Positions 48,577-57,840 of a stretch of DNA of 62,750 nucleotides are shown here, in pieces (position 1 is the first letter of the stretch; the number at the start of each line of letters is the position of its first letter). Source of the DNA: CAZGSN01 sp964371655 (GTDB lineage: Bacteria; Desulfobacterota; Binatia; HRBIN30); the NCBI GenBank assembly GCA_964371655.1, contig CAYJOD010000031.1, positions 1 through 62,750 on the forward strand, given 5' to 3'. Below the pieces are notes generated by a model, which saw nothing but the letters and a program-made list of their open reading frames with translations, was not told the origin of the DNA and did not search any database. The translations under genes and the position numbers were made by a program.

Positions 48577-49032
48577 TCAGCGGCCGGTGTGCCCGAAGCC
48601 GCCGCTGCCGCGGCTCGAATCCGACAGCTCGGCGGCTTCGCGCAGCTCGGCGTGGGTCACCGGTGCGATCACCATCTGCGCGATGCGGTCGCCGCGCTCG
48701 ATCGTAAACGGCGCGTCCCCCAGGTTGGCGAGGATGACTTGCACCTCGCCGCGATAGTCGGAGTCGATGGTGCCGGGCGCGTTTGGCACGGTGATACCGT
48801 AGCGCAGAGCCAAGCCGCTGCGCGGCCGGATCTGCGCCTCAAAGCCGACGGGGATTTCGAAGACCAGCCCGGTAGGCACCAACGCCCTCCCGCCGGGCGC
48901 AATCACGAGCGGATCGGTGACATCGGCGAGCAGATCCATGCCGGCGGCGCCGGCCGTGGCATAACGTGGCAACGGCAAGGGATCGGTGCACGCGCGCACC
49001 CGCTTCACGGCGACGACGACCGGCTCAGACAT
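48577..49032 (-). CDS. dut: dUTP diphosphatase
   Basis: Trimeric dUTPase of 151 residues. All five motifs are visible: AGMDLLADV, RPRSGLALRYG, GTIDSDYRGEVQV, RGDRIAQMV and the flexible C-terminal arm RGSGGFGHTGR. It hydrolyses dUTP to dUMP, keeping uracil out of DNA and supplying dUMP for thymidylate. Its start overlaps the end of hemH by eight bases, so it is probably translated from the same transcript. Confidence 0.96.
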   Translation of the reverse strand: MSEPVVVAVKRVRACTDPLPLPRYATAGAAGMDLLADVTDPLVIAPGGRALVPTGLVFEIPVGFEAQIRPRSGLALRYGITVPNAPGTIDSDYRGEVQVILANLGDAPFTIERGDRIAQMVIAPVTHAELREAAELSDSSRGSGGFGHTGR

Positions 49033-49960
49033 GCGCCGCGCTCCGGCGCACGACGTCGGCGAGCATGCGGATGAACTGTGGATGGTCGTTCACGGTCGGC
49101 GCGCGCACGAAATCGATGCCCACATCCGCAGCCACCTGCCTGGCCTCGACGTCGAGGTCGTAGAGGACTTCCACGTGATCGCAGACGAAGCCGATCGGAG
49201 CGACGACGACGCGGCGCACGCCGTCGGCGGCGAGGGTTCGGATCAGTTCGCAAATGTCCGGTTCCAGCCACGGGTCGTGTGGGCGGCCGCTACGGCTCTG
49301 GTAAGCGAGACGCCAGTGGTCGTGTCCAACCGCCGCCGCAATCTTTTCCGCCGCCTCGGTAATCTGCTCAACGTACGGCGAGTCCTTCGCCATCGCGACG
49401 GGGATGCTGTGGGCGGTGAACACCAGACAGGTCCCTCCCACGGCCGGCGGCGTATGCCCCGCGGCACCGATGGCGAGGGCTCGCGACACGATCTCCGCCT
49501 CGGCGTCGATGAACAGCGGGTGCGCGTGCCACTCTTCGGCGTAGTCGACTCGCGGCGCCGCCGCGCCGACCTCCGCCCGCGCTGCTTCGGTATCGCGTTG
49601 ATAGCGGTACCAGCCGGCCTCGTTCTGCTGCGGTGCCATGATCAGGCCGAGAGCATGGCGAACGCCGTCGCCAGACATGCGTGCCAGGGTTTCGTGCAGG
49701 TAGGGATGCCAGTTGCGCATGCCGACGTACACCGGCATCGGCATGGCCCCGGCGCGGAGCTCGGCCTCGAGCGCCGCTGCCTGGCGCAGGGTGAGCTCGT
49801 TGAACGGCGACTTGCCACCGATGCGCTCGTAATGGTGCACGACGACCTCGAGGCGCTCCGCGGGGATGGGACGCCCGCGCGTGACGTTGTCGAGAAACGG
49901 CCGCACCTCATCCATGCAGGTCGGGCCACCGAAACCGATCAAGAGAACCGCGTCGTACAT
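49025..49960 (-). CDS. hemH: ferrochelatase
   Basis: Ferrochelatase of 311 residues, which inserts Fe(II) into a porphyrin in the last step of heme synthesis. Landmarks are MYDAVLLIGFGGP at the start, VYVGMRNWHPYLHETL, the metal-site FTAHSIPVAM with the catalytic His, YQSRSGRPHDPWLEP and GFVCDHVEVLYDLD with the Glu. The start at 49960 gives the standard N-terminus; the frame is open to 50080 through repeat DNA. It lies downstream of hemE on the same strand, with dut behind. Whether it uses protoporphyrin or coproporphyrin is not clear. Confidence 0.95.
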   Translation of the reverse strand: MYDAVLLIGFGGPTCMDEVRPFLDNVTRGRPIPAERLEVVVHHYERIGGKSPFNELTLRQAAALEAELRAGAMPMPVYVGMRNWHPYLHETLARMSGDGVRHALGLIMAPQQNEAGWYRYQRDTEAARAEVGAAAPRVDYAEEWHAHPLFIDAEAEIVSRALAIGAAGHTPPAVGGTCLVFTAHSIPVAMAKDSPYVEQITEAAEKIAAAVGHDHWRLAYQSRSGRPHDPWLEPDICELIRTLAADGVRRVVVAPIGFVCDHVEVLYDLDVEARQVAADVGIDFVRAPTVNDHPQFIRMLADVVRRSAAHV

Positions 49961-50073
49961 CGATGCCTGATCGAAGCGTGCACGGGTCGAAAGGCGCCGT
50001 GCTTGCCGTCGTCCTTCTTTAACTCGAATCTCGTATCGTGGGTTATCGCCCGCACCCCAACTCCCTAAGAAAA

Positions 50074-50169
50074 TGACCACGGATTACACGGATCGCACGG
50101 ATGGGATGTCTTCAATTCTCTGATTTCATCCTCTTCAAGAATCCGTGTCATCCGTGCAATCCGTGGTAA
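50074..50169. repeat. inverted-repeat element, CACGGAT unit
   Basis: Left arm ACCACGGATTACACGGATCG CACGGAT (50076-50102), right arm ATCCGTGTCATCCGTGCAAT CCGTGGT. Three units of CACGGAT per arm around a centre of about 35 bases. Between hemE and hemH; the rest of 49961-50317 has no gene. Confidence 0.85.
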
Positions 50170-50317
50170 GAATCTTTGGCTCGAACCGCTGCGACTGTCC
50201 TCGGGGGTTGGTTCCGGCCAACGGCCGCGCGGGGTCATCCGTGGTCATCCTAGTTTCTGGTTCGGTTGCGCGGCGCCTCCCCGCGATCGGGTTGTCGGCT
50301 TCAGCTCAGCTCCGAGC

Positions 50318-51379
50318 TTAGCCCTGCGGCCGTTGACTCATCTCATGAACCATCTCGACCAGAGCGCGAACGCTGTCGACGGGAGTGTTCGGTAGGATGC
50401 CGTGGCCGAGATTGAAGATGTGGCCCGGACGACCGCCGGCAGCGGCAAGGATACTCGCGGTGCGTCGCCGGATTTCGGGGATCGGACCGAAGAGGGCGAC
50501 GGGATCGAGGTTGCCTTGTACGCCGATGTCGTGACCGAGACGCTGCCAGCCCTTGTCGAGCGGGGTGCGCCAGTCGAGTCCGATGACGCTGCCACCGGCC
50601 TCGCGCTGGAGCTCGAGCAAGCCGCCGGTATCGGTGCCGAAATGAATGACGGGAGTCCCCGGTGTAATCGCCGCGATCAGGCCGCGCATGTGCGGCAGCA
50701 CGTACTCGCGGTAATCCTCCGGCGACAGGCAGCCCACCCAGCTATCGAAGATCTGCACGGCGTCGGCGCCGGCGGCGATCTGTCGATTCAGATAGCCGAC
50801 GACGATGCACGACAAGCGGCCCATGAGGGAGTGCCACGCCTGCGGCGCCGCGTACATGAGCTTCTTGGTGTGCACGTAGTTGCGCGAGCCGCCGCCTTCG
50901 ATCAGGTACGACGCCAGGGTAAAGGGCGCGCCGGAGAAGCCGATCAGCGGAACCTTGAGGGCTGCTTTGGCCTTGCGCACCGCGTCGTAGACGAAGGGGA
51001 CCGCCTCGGAGGAGTCACCCGGCGCCAGGCGTTTCAGATCCTCGGGACTACGCACCGGGTTATGCAGCACCGGGCCGTCGCCCTTGGTGAACTCCAAACC
51101 CGCACCCAGAGGTTCGAGCACGAGCAAGATATCGGCGAAAATGATGGCCGCATCGACGCCAAGCTTCTCCACCGCCGTGACCGTCACTTCCGCCGCGACG
51201 TCTGGGTTCTTGCACAGCTCCAGGAAGCTGTAGCGCGCGCGTACGTCGCGATACTCCTTCATGTACCGACCAGCCTGGCGCATCAGCCAAACTGGCGTGT
51301 ACGCGGTAGGTTCGCGACGGCAGGCCTTTAGAAATGGAGAGTCGTTCAAAGCCCGCTGTAGGTAGGCAAGCGGCGGCAA
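50318..51379 (-). CDS. hemE: uroporphyrinogen decarboxylase
   Basis: HemE of up to 353 residues, converting uroporphyrinogen III to coproporphyrinogen III. The signature PVWLMRQAGRYMKEYR is near the start. AAIIFADILLVLEPLGAGLE contains the key Asp, GFSGAPFTLASYLIEGGGSR is the second signature and the C-terminal FNLGHGILPNTPVDSV is typical. No ATG or clear binding site is visible: TTG codons at 51379 and 51349 are the only starts that give the family N-terminus, whose natural beginning is near NDSPFLKACRREP. The upstream DNA is repeat sequence, so the original start region may have been replaced. Confidence 0.93.
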   Translation of the reverse strand: MPPLAYLQRALNDSPFLKACRREPTAYTPVWLMRQAGRYMKEYRDVRARYSFLELCKNPDVAAEVTVTAVEKLGVDAAIIFADILLVLEPLGAGLEFTKGDGPVLHNPVRSPEDLKRLAPGDSSEAVPFVYDAVRKAKAALKVPLIGFSGAPFTLASYLIEGGGSRNYVHTKKLMYAAPQAWHSLMGRLSCIVVGYLNRQIAAGADAVQIFDSWVGCLSPEDYREYVLPHMRGLIAAITPGTPVIHFGTDTGGLLELQREAGGSVIGLDWRTPLDKGWQRLGHDIGVQGNLDPVALFGPIPEIRRRTASILAAAGGRPGHIFNLGHGILPNTPVDSVRALVEMVHEMSQRPQG

Positions 51380-51690
51380 CGGGTCAAGGCGGGCGGGGCA
51401 ACGGCGATCGGATCAGCAACCGCGTCCGTTATCCGCAACCGAGTCCGCAACGGCAACCGCATCCGAAACCGCATCCGAACCCGCAACCGCAACAGGCAAC
51501 CGCAGCGGTCATGGCAACGATGCCCGCATCCGCAACTCCGCCGGCAACGGGAGCAAACTCGGTTGCGGCTACGGATGCGGAGTTGGCTGCGGCCAACGGA
51601 CTCGGATGCGGCTGCGGTTATAGATCCTGCTGCGGATTCGGCTGCGGCCCCGGATTCGGCCGCGGATTCCGTCGTCGCCGCCTCCCTTGA
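51371..51690. repeat. large inverted-repeat element, CGCAACCG / GCGGATGC unit
   Basis: The left part is built of CGCAACCGCATCCG-like units (for example CCGCAACCGAGTCCGCAACG at 51436-51455). The right part is the complementary CGGATGCGGCTGCGG series (for example GGATGCGGAGTTGGCTGCGG). About 320 bases long. No coding signal; codon phase is not maintained. It abuts the hemE start region and precedes the M28 peptidase gene. Confidence 0.75.
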
Positions 51691-51833
51691 CTGGCCGCTG
51701 AACGCGCGGCGTATGTAATGTTGATTTCCGATTCCTCGAGGAGGGTACGGTCGAAGCTTTGGGAACGTTTGAACTGGACCTTAGGACAGAGACTCCGTCG
51801 ATGTGGCCTTTCTAGAGATCCAAGGGCGTCCAC

Positions 51834-53984
51834 ATGAAACGTCTGATTGGCTCGAGTCTCATCCTTCTCATCGCTCTGCTGGTAGGCAGCGCCGGCATTT
51901 CTGTCGCAGCGCAAACGGCAGAGCCGTTGGTGTTGGCGCGGGTGGAGATGGCCACAGCGCTGACGGGCGCGCTGCCGGTGTACGCGCTGGCGCAGGATGC
52001 CGCCGGCAAGGAATACGCCGTCGTGCTCGCGCCGCACACGCAAGTGAGAGCGAGTGGCGCGTCCTATCGTGTTTTCGAAACCGCGGCGCGCGCCAGCGAT
52101 TACGTCATCGCGCGGGAACGCCGCGCCGGTGCTCGCGCCAACGCCGCGCTCTATGCGTCGGTGGTCTACGACGACGGACGTCGAATCGTTGCGCGTGCCA
52201 CGATCGACCAAGCCGAAGCGCTCGCGGAGCTGGGGTTCGATCTGCGGCGGCTGCCGGCTACGCCGCTCGTCTGGCGGGATGCGCCCGCGCCATCCGCGCC
52301 GCGGGTGATCACGTCCGACTCCGTGGTCGCGGCGATGATGGCGCAGGTGCAAGCCACCGACGTGTACACCCGCACCGCTGAGTTGAGCGGCGAATCGCCA
52401 CTGACGGTGGGCGGCGTGTCGTACACGATGACCACGCGCAATACCCGCTCCGGTGCGCCGATCCAGAAGGCGACCCAGTTCGTGTACGAACAGATGCAGG
52501 CGTCGGGCTTGACCGTCAGTTATCAGTCTTGGGCGGCGTCCGGTCTCTCGAACCGTAACGTGATCGGCGAGATCACCGGCACGACGCGTCCCGACGAGGT
52601 CGTGCTCATCACCGCGCACCTCGACGACATGCCGTCGACCGGACGCGCACCAGGTGCGGATGATAACGCCAGCGGTTGCGTGGGGGTGTTGACCGTCGCC
52701 GACATCCTCGGCCAATACCGCTTTGAGCGTACCCTGCGCTTCGTCTTTTTCACCGGCGAGGAACAAGGCGCGTACGGCAGCGACGCGTACGCCGTGTCCG
52801 CTTACGCCCGTGGCGACAACATCGTCGCAGACTACAACATGGACATGATCGCTTGGGATGCGGTTGGTGGACCGACTCTACGGCTACACACCCGCACCCG
52901 CAGCAATCCCGGCTATGGCGCCGACGCGGCGATTGCCAACCTCTTCGTCGACGTCGTCAGCGCCTACGGTTTGAGCGGCAGCCTGACGCCGATCATCACC
53001 GCAGACGGCGACGAAGGCAGCGACCAGGCCTCCTTCTGGTACCAGGGGTACCCGGCCATCATGGTGATCGAGGACGACTATGATGACTTCAACAGCAATT
53101 ACCACAGATCGAGCGACGCGTTGGCCTCTCTCAACCTGGACTATTTCACCAGTTTTGTGAAAGCGTCGGTGGGCACCGCCGCACACCTGGCGCATCGTGT
53201 CGACGGGACGCCGATCCCAACGACTCCTGGAAATCCGACGCCGACTCCGACGGCAACGTTGGATGTGTGCGGCGACGGGATTCTCCAAGGCGGCGAGCAA
53301 TGCGACGATGGCAACAACAATGCCGGAGACGGCTGCTCGGCGACGTGCCGCAGCGAGTCGAGCCCCGGCGGCGGCCCGGCGTGGTCGGATTGCACCCACG
53401 AGTGGCTGATGAACCCCGTATCCGCGCCGGATCGCAAGGGGTTCCCTTCGAACCGCATCGAGTGCATGGACGACGACTCCACCTGCGACTTCGGCAGCGC
53501 CGGCGACCACACCTGCACGTTCCATGTCGCGTCGTGCTTCAATGCCGCAGAGCAGCGCTTCGCGTGCGCGCCGACGGATGTCGCAAGTGTCGAGGTGCTC
53601 AAACCGCGCCAAGCGCGGCCGAAGGACGCGACCGACAGTGCCAACCGCGACGCCTTGGAGACGGCGTTGGCCGCCGTCAACGGTGAGGTCCGCGGATGGT
53701 GCATCAACTCAGGCTCACAGTACTGGCAGGTGTGTGCGGTGGGCAGCGACTGCGACTCCGCGCCGGGTCGCGGCGACGGCATCTGTGAAGGCCGCTTCGT
53801 GTCCTTCGCGCCGCCGCTCGCCACCGGCAACGCCTGCACGAGCTTCGCTTCAATTCAGGTGCCGCTGCGACAAACGGCATCCGGTTTTCGACGCGCCAAC
53901 CGAACCCTCCGGCTCAGGGTTACGGATTCAAGCGACTCCAGCGACACCGACCTGCTCAAGCTCGTATGCAAGCCGGCGTCATGA
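51834..53984 (+). CDS. secreted M28 metallopeptidase with DUF4215 repeat
   Basis: Secreted protein of 716 residues. Signal peptide about 1-26 (cleavage near VAA-QT). An N-terminal propeptide-like domain (to about 170) precedes the M28 aminopeptidase domain. Zinc ligands appear as His262 in TAHLDD, Asp276 in GADDNASG, Glu309/310 in FTGEEQG, Asp337 in NMDM and His424 in NYHRSSD. A short Thr/Pro linker (about 463-478) leads to a DUF4215 Cys motif (CGDGILQGGEQCDDGNNNAG) and a C-terminal Cys-rich domain of unknown type. All catalytic residues are intact. It likely digests peptides outside the cell. Confidence 0.92.
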   Translation: MKRLIGSSLILLIALLVGSAGISVAAQTAEPLVLARVEMATALTGALPVYALAQDAAGKEYAVVLAPHTQVRASGASYRVFETAARASDYVIARERRAGARANAALYASVVYDDGRRIVARATIDQAEALAELGFDLRRLPATPLVWRDAPAPSAPRVITSDSVVAAMMAQVQATDVYTRTAELSGESPLTVGGVSYTMTTRNTRSGAPIQKATQFVYEQMQASGLTVSYQSWAASGLSNRNVIGEITGTTRPDEVVLITAHLDDMPSTGRAPGADDNASGCVGVLTVADILGQYRFERTLRFVFFTGEEQGAYGSDAYAVSAYARGDNIVADYNMDMIAWDAVGGPTLRLHTRTRSNPGYGADAAIANLFVDVVSAYGLSGSLTPIITADGDEGSDQASFWYQGYPAIMVIEDDYDDFNSNYHRSSDALASLNLDYFTSFVKASVGTAAHLAHRVDGTPIPTTPGNPTPTPTATLDVCGDGILQGGEQCDDGNNNAGDGCSATCRSESSPGGGPAWSDCTHEWLMNPVSAPDRKGFPSNRIECMDDDSTCDFGSAGDHTCTFHVASCFNAAEQRFACAPTDVASVEVLKPRQARPKDATDSANRDALETALAAVNGEVRGWCINSGSQYWQVCAVGSDCDSAPGRGDGICEGRFVSFAPPLATGNACTSFASIQVPLRQTASGFRRANRTLRLRVTDSSDSSDTDLLKLVCKPAS

Positions 53985-54130
53985 CGGGGCCGGTCGGAGT
54001 CCTGGGGAATTGAATCGGAGCTTGCTACGTCGATCGACGGCAGGTTCATTTTTCCAGACCCAAGCACCACGACTTTGTGAAACGTGAAATGAGGAGAGAG
54101 AGAGGTCTATCTGAGCTCTAATTTTGGTAG

Positions 54131-54150
54131 CGGCGCAGCATGCTGCGCCG
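54131..54150. repeat. 20-bp perfect palindrome
   Basis: CGGCGCAGCATGCTGCGCCG between the M28 and VOC genes. It may be a transcription stop for M28 or a small palindromic repeat. No T tract follows. Confidence 0.5.
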
Positions 54151-54187
54151 GTTTGGTGGCTGGCCGCCGCTGGCTGCGAGCGTTCCG

Positions 54188-55057
54188 ATGAACGTCCGTG
54201 TAGATCATGTGTCGGTCGCCGTGCGCGACATCGACACCGCGCTGGCTTTCTTTCGCAGCTGTTTGCCGATCGAGATGCGCCGCGACAAGCGGCTCGGGCA
54301 TACCGGCGACTTCAATTGGTGCGATTTCTACATCGGCTCCTTCAAGCTCGAGCTGATCGAGGCGGTCGGAGCGGACAGTTTCGTGACCCGCTTCATCGAA
54401 AAGCGCGGCGAAGGGCTGCATCACATGTCCCTGGAAGTCACCGAGCTCGAGCCGCTGCTGCAGCGCTTGCAGCGCGACGGGCTGCGGATTGTCGACCGCT
54501 ACGACGACGGCAACGGGCAGGTGTCCGCCTTCATCTCGCCACGCAGCGCCCACGGCGTGCTCATCCAGTTCTGGCAGGTGCCGGAGCTCGAGGTGGTGGA
54601 GCGTTCGCGCCTCAGCGCCTTCACCTTGCACTCCGGGGAGACGGTGCAGGTACGCGTCGACCACGTGTCGATGGCGGTACGCAGCATCGACACCGCGCTC
54701 GGCTTCTTCCGCCGCTGCTTTCCGATTGACCAGCAGCACGTCAAGCAGGCCGGCTACGATGGCGCCTTTGCCTTCACCAACTTTCTGCTGAACGACTACA
54801 AGATCGAGCTGATCGAGGAGATCGCCGGACAGGCGGGCTTCGTGAGCCGGTTTCTCGAGCGGCGCGGCGAGGGCTTTCACCACATCTCGATCGACGTCGA
54901 TCAACTCGATCCCTTGCTGGAGCAGCTGGAAGCCGACGGTGTGCGCATCGTCGACCGCTTCGCCTTCACCGACGATCTCAAGGCGGCATTCATCTCGCCG
55001 CGCAGCGCCCACGGTGTGCTTGTCCAGTTCTGGCAGGTGCCGCCGCACGTTCTGTAG
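54188..55057 (+). CDS. tandem VOC (glyoxalase-fold) protein
   Basis: Protein of 289 residues made of two VOC domains. Domain 1 (about 1-140) starts VRVDHVSVAVRDIDTALAFF, domain 2 (about 152-289) starts VRVDHVSMAVRSIDTALGFF. Both end in the same FISPRSAHGVLIQFWQVP segment, so they arose by internal duplication. Each has the first metal-ligand His (VDHVS), a second in GEGLHHMSLEV or GEGFHHISIDV, and a Glu (KLELIE / KIELIE). It is close to methylmalonyl-CoA epimerase-like members. The ATG at 54188 fits the family start; 54140 is a longer option. Confidence 0.88.
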   Translation: MNVRVDHVSVAVRDIDTALAFFRSCLPIEMRRDKRLGHTGDFNWCDFYIGSFKLELIEAVGADSFVTRFIEKRGEGLHHMSLEVTELEPLLQRLQRDGLRIVDRYDDGNGQVSAFISPRSAHGVLIQFWQVPELEVVERSRLSAFTLHSGETVQVRVDHVSMAVRSIDTALGFFRRCFPIDQQHVKQAGYDGAFAFTNFLLNDYKIELIEEIAGQAGFVSRFLERRGEGFHHISIDVDQLDPLLEQLEADGVRIVDRFAFTDDLKAAFISPRSAHGVLVQFWQVPPHVL

Positions 55058-55170
55058 GGCTACGGCCAGGTCGTTCACGGTGGGGGTGGAGCCCATCAAG
55101 CCTCATTCCGCCCGGTGGCGGACGAGCCGTCCGCGCTCCCAGCGATTGCCTCAACCTGAAAACCTCGATT

Positions 55171-55327
55171 AGAACCGCGGATGAACACGGATGGACGCGG
55201 ATTCGGAAGGGAACCACTTCCCTTCGAAGCGTATCGATTTTGTCCGGGCGAATTCATCACCTGAATCCCTGCATGTCCCGTTTCTGGCTGGTCTTATCCG
55301 CGTTCATCGGCGTCCACCCGCGGTTCC
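55171..55327. repeat. inverted-repeat element, CGCGGAT unit
   Basis: Left arm GAACCGCGGATGAACACGGA TGGACGCGGATTC (55172-55204), right arm TATCCGCGTTCATCGGCGTC CACCCGCGGTTCC. About 85 bases between the arms. The rest of 55058-55526 has a GCGGGCGGGCCCGCCCGC palindrome near 55384-55402 and no gene. Confidence 0.85.
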
Positions 55328-55526
55328 AACTGAGTTATTCGGGCTCAAAGCAGCGCCCTGAGCGGAATATGATCGCCGGGAGCGCGGGCGGGCCCGCCCG
55401 CATGGCGCACGCTCCCTGCCGTGGCGCAGGCTCTCTCAGCGACATTTCCGTAGCCCTGGCGCATCGTCGACACCCTGGTGACCTGCGCGAATAGATCCGC
55501 TAAAGGAATTGGTGAGAGACCCCGAC

Positions 55527-56825
55527 ATGATTGAACGTTACACCCGCCCGCAGATGGCCGCCGTCTGGGATGAAGAGGCGAAGCTACGTATCTGGCTCGA
55601 GATCGAGCTGCTTGCCTGCGAGGCCGTCGCGCAGCGCGGCGACATCCCGAGGGAGGTACCCGCCAAGTTGCGTGAGCGCGGTCGCGTCAACCTCGCTCGT
55701 ATGCGCGAGATCGAAGCGCAAGTCGGACACGACGTGATCGCGTTCGTGACCTCGGTGGCCGAGAACTGCGGCCCCGAGGGCCGTTACCTGCACCTCGGCA
55801 TGACGTCGTCGGACGTGCTCGACACGGCGTTCGCGGTGCAACTCGTGCGCGCGGTCGACCTGTTGATCGAGGACGCCAACGCGCTGCGCGAGGCCATTCG
55901 CGTCCAGGCCAAGAAGCATCGCGGCGTGGTGATGGTCGGACGCTCACACGGTATCCACGCCGAGCCCATCACCTTCGCGATCAAGCTCGCCGGTTGGTAT
56001 GCCGAGATGCAACGTAACGTCGTACGCCTGGAGCAGGCGCGCGAAGTGATCCGCTTCGGAAAGGTTTCGGGTGCCGTGGGCACCTTCGCGCACTCGTCGC
56101 CGGAGATCGAAGCCTACGTTTGCGAAAATCTCGGGCTGCTGCCGGAGCCGGTGGCGACGCAGGTGGTACCGCGCGATCGTCATGCCGAGTACTTCAGTGC
56201 TCTTGCCGTCGTTGCCGGTTCGATCGAGCGCTTCGCCGTCGAGCTCCGCCATCTGCAGCGTACCGAGGTCGGCGAAGTGCAGGAGCCCTTCGGCGGCGCC
56301 CAGAAGGGCTCGTCGGCCATGCCGCACAAGCGCAACCCGATTCTGACCGAGAACGTCACCGGTCTGGCGCGCCTGATGCGCTCGTATGCCGTGGCCGCGC
56401 TCGAGAACATGGCCCTGTGGCACGAGCGCGACATCAGCCACTCCTCGGTGGAACGGGTCATCGGTCCGGATGCGACCATCGCGCTCGACTTCATGCTCAA
56501 CCGGATGACGCGCGTGGTGAAGGGCCTGGTCGTTCATCCCGAGACGATGCAGCGCAACCTCGAGCTCTGGCGCGGCGCGGTGTATTCCGAAGCCGTGTTG
56601 CTGGCACTGGTCCGCCACGGGATTTCCCGTGATGAGGCGTACCGTTGGGTGCAGCGCTGCGGCATGAAGGCCCTAGCCGGTGCCGACTTCCGCGAGGAAG
56701 CGGCGCAGGATGCCGACATCACCAAGCACCTGTCGGCGGCGGAGATCGGCGCCCTCTTCGATCTGCATCATCAACTACGCTACGAAGACGAATTGCTACG
56801 ACGTGCGTTTGGAGGAGAAGGATGA
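55527..56825 (+). CDS. purB: adenylosuccinate lyase
   Basis: Fumarase/aspartase superfamily lyase of 432 residues, acting twice in purine synthesis (SAICAR to AICAR, adenylosuccinate to AMP). It starts MIERYTRPQMAAVWDEEAKL as expected. HLGMTSSDVLDTAFAVQLV, the acid/base loop GRSHGIHAEP and the signature KGSSAMPHKRNPI are present. A longer TTG frame at 55509 is less likely. The stop overlaps purC by ATGA. It leads the purine operon. Confidence 0.97.
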   Translation: MIERYTRPQMAAVWDEEAKLRIWLEIELLACEAVAQRGDIPREVPAKLRERGRVNLARMREIEAQVGHDVIAFVTSVAENCGPEGRYLHLGMTSSDVLDTAFAVQLVRAVDLLIEDANALREAIRVQAKKHRGVVMVGRSHGIHAEPITFAIKLAGWYAEMQRNVVRLEQAREVIRFGKVSGAVGTFAHSSPEIEAYVCENLGLLPEPVATQVVPRDRHAEYFSALAVVAGSIERFAVELRHLQRTEVGEVQEPFGGAQKGSSAMPHKRNPILTENVTGLARLMRSYAVAALENMALWHERDISHSSVERVIGPDATIALDFMLNRMTRVVKGLVVHPETMQRNLELWRGAVYSEAVLLALVRHGISRDEAYRWVQRCGMKALAGADFREEAAQDADITKHLSAAEIGALFDLHHQLRYEDELLRRAFGGEG

Positions 56826-57565
56826 AGAGAGGCGAGTTGCTTTACGAAGGCAAGGCGAAGCAGGTCTACGCAACCGATAACCCCGATTACGTCATTCAGT
56901 ACTTCAAGGACGACGCCACTGCGTTCAACGCCAAGAAGCGCGGCACGATCGCATCGAAGGGAGTCGTCAATAACCGGATCAGCGAAACGTTCTTCCGCCT
57001 GCTCGCCAGCCAGGGCGTGCCCACGCACTTCGTCGAGCGTCTGAGCGAGCGCGAGATGCTGGTCAAGAAGCTGGAAATCATTCCGGTCGAGACCGTCGTG
57101 CGCAACCTCATCGCCGGCAGCCTGGCGAAGCGTCTGGGCTTGGAAGAAGGCAAAGAGCTGACGCGACCGATCCTCGAGTACTTTTACAAGTGCGATCGGC
57201 TCGATGATCCGATGATCAGCCCGTCGACGGCGCTGGCGCTGGGGTGGGCGGCGGAAACGGAGCTCGAGCGCATCGACGAGCTGGCATTCAAGGTCAACGC
57301 GATCTTGAAGTCGTACCTCGATGCACGCGGCTTGTTGCTCGTCGACATGAAGCTCGAGTTCGGCCGCCACAAGGGCGAGGTGCTGCTCGGCGACGAGATC
57401 TGCCCCGACACCTGCCGCTTCTGGGATAAGCAGACGCGCAAGAAGCTCGACAAGGATCGCTTTCGGCAGGATCTGGGCGAGGTCGAAGAGGCCTATCACG
57501 AGGTGGAGCGCCGCGTTTGCGCCGCGGACGCGAGCGTCACGGACGCGAGCGCGGGGAAATCATGA
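56822..57565 (+). CDS. purC: SAICAR synthase
   Basis: Phosphoribosylaminoimidazole-succinocarboxamide synthase of 247 residues. It starts KRGELLYEGKAKQVYATDNP and carries the signatures LLLVDMKLEFG and LLGDEICPDTCRFW. The sequence VVRNLIAGSLAKRLGLEEG is the substrate loop. It couples CAIR with aspartate using ATP. The start overlaps the purB stop (ATGA) and its stop overlaps purS (ATGA), so translation is coupled. Confidence 0.97.
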   Translation: MKRGELLYEGKAKQVYATDNPDYVIQYFKDDATAFNAKKRGTIASKGVVNNRISETFFRLLASQGVPTHFVERLSEREMLVKKLEIIPVETVVRNLIAGSLAKRLGLEEGKELTRPILEYFYKCDRLDDPMISPSTALALGWAAETELERIDELAFKVNAILKSYLDARGLLLVDMKLEFGRHKGEVLLGDEICPDTCRFWDKQTRKKLDKDRFRQDLGEVEEAYHEVERRVCAADASVTDASAGKS

Positions 57566-57804
57566 AAGCCAAAGTGTTCATCACTCCGAAGAAGGGCGTG
57601 CTCGACCCACAAGGCAAAGCCGTCGAGCATTCCCTGCACGCGTTGGGGTTCCCGGAAGCGCACAACGTCCACATCGGCAAGTACGTCGAGCTCAGCCTCG
57701 AAGGCATGGACCGCGACCGCGCCCAGCAGCGCACCGACGAGATGTGCCGCCAACTGTTGGCGAACGGAGTCATCGAAGACTACCGCTTCGAGATCGAAGG
57801 CTAG
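57562..57804 (+). CDS. purS: FGAM synthase small subunit
   Basis: PurS of 80 residues, the small subunit of the three-part FGAM synthase (PurS-PurQ-PurL). It reads KAKVFITPKKGVLDPQGKAV at the start and VGKYVEL-like HIGKYVELSLEG in the middle. Short PurL (742 residues) in this window confirms the split type. It is coupled to purC by ATGA. Downstream the inverted-repeat element separates it from purQ. Confidence 0.95.
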   Translation: MKAKVFITPKKGVLDPQGKAVEHSLHALGFPEAHNVHIGKYVELSLEGMDRDRAQQRTDEMCRQLLANGVIEDYRFEIEG

Positions 57805-57840
57805 GGTAATCCGCTAGACCTCGATGCGACAGGCCTTTTG

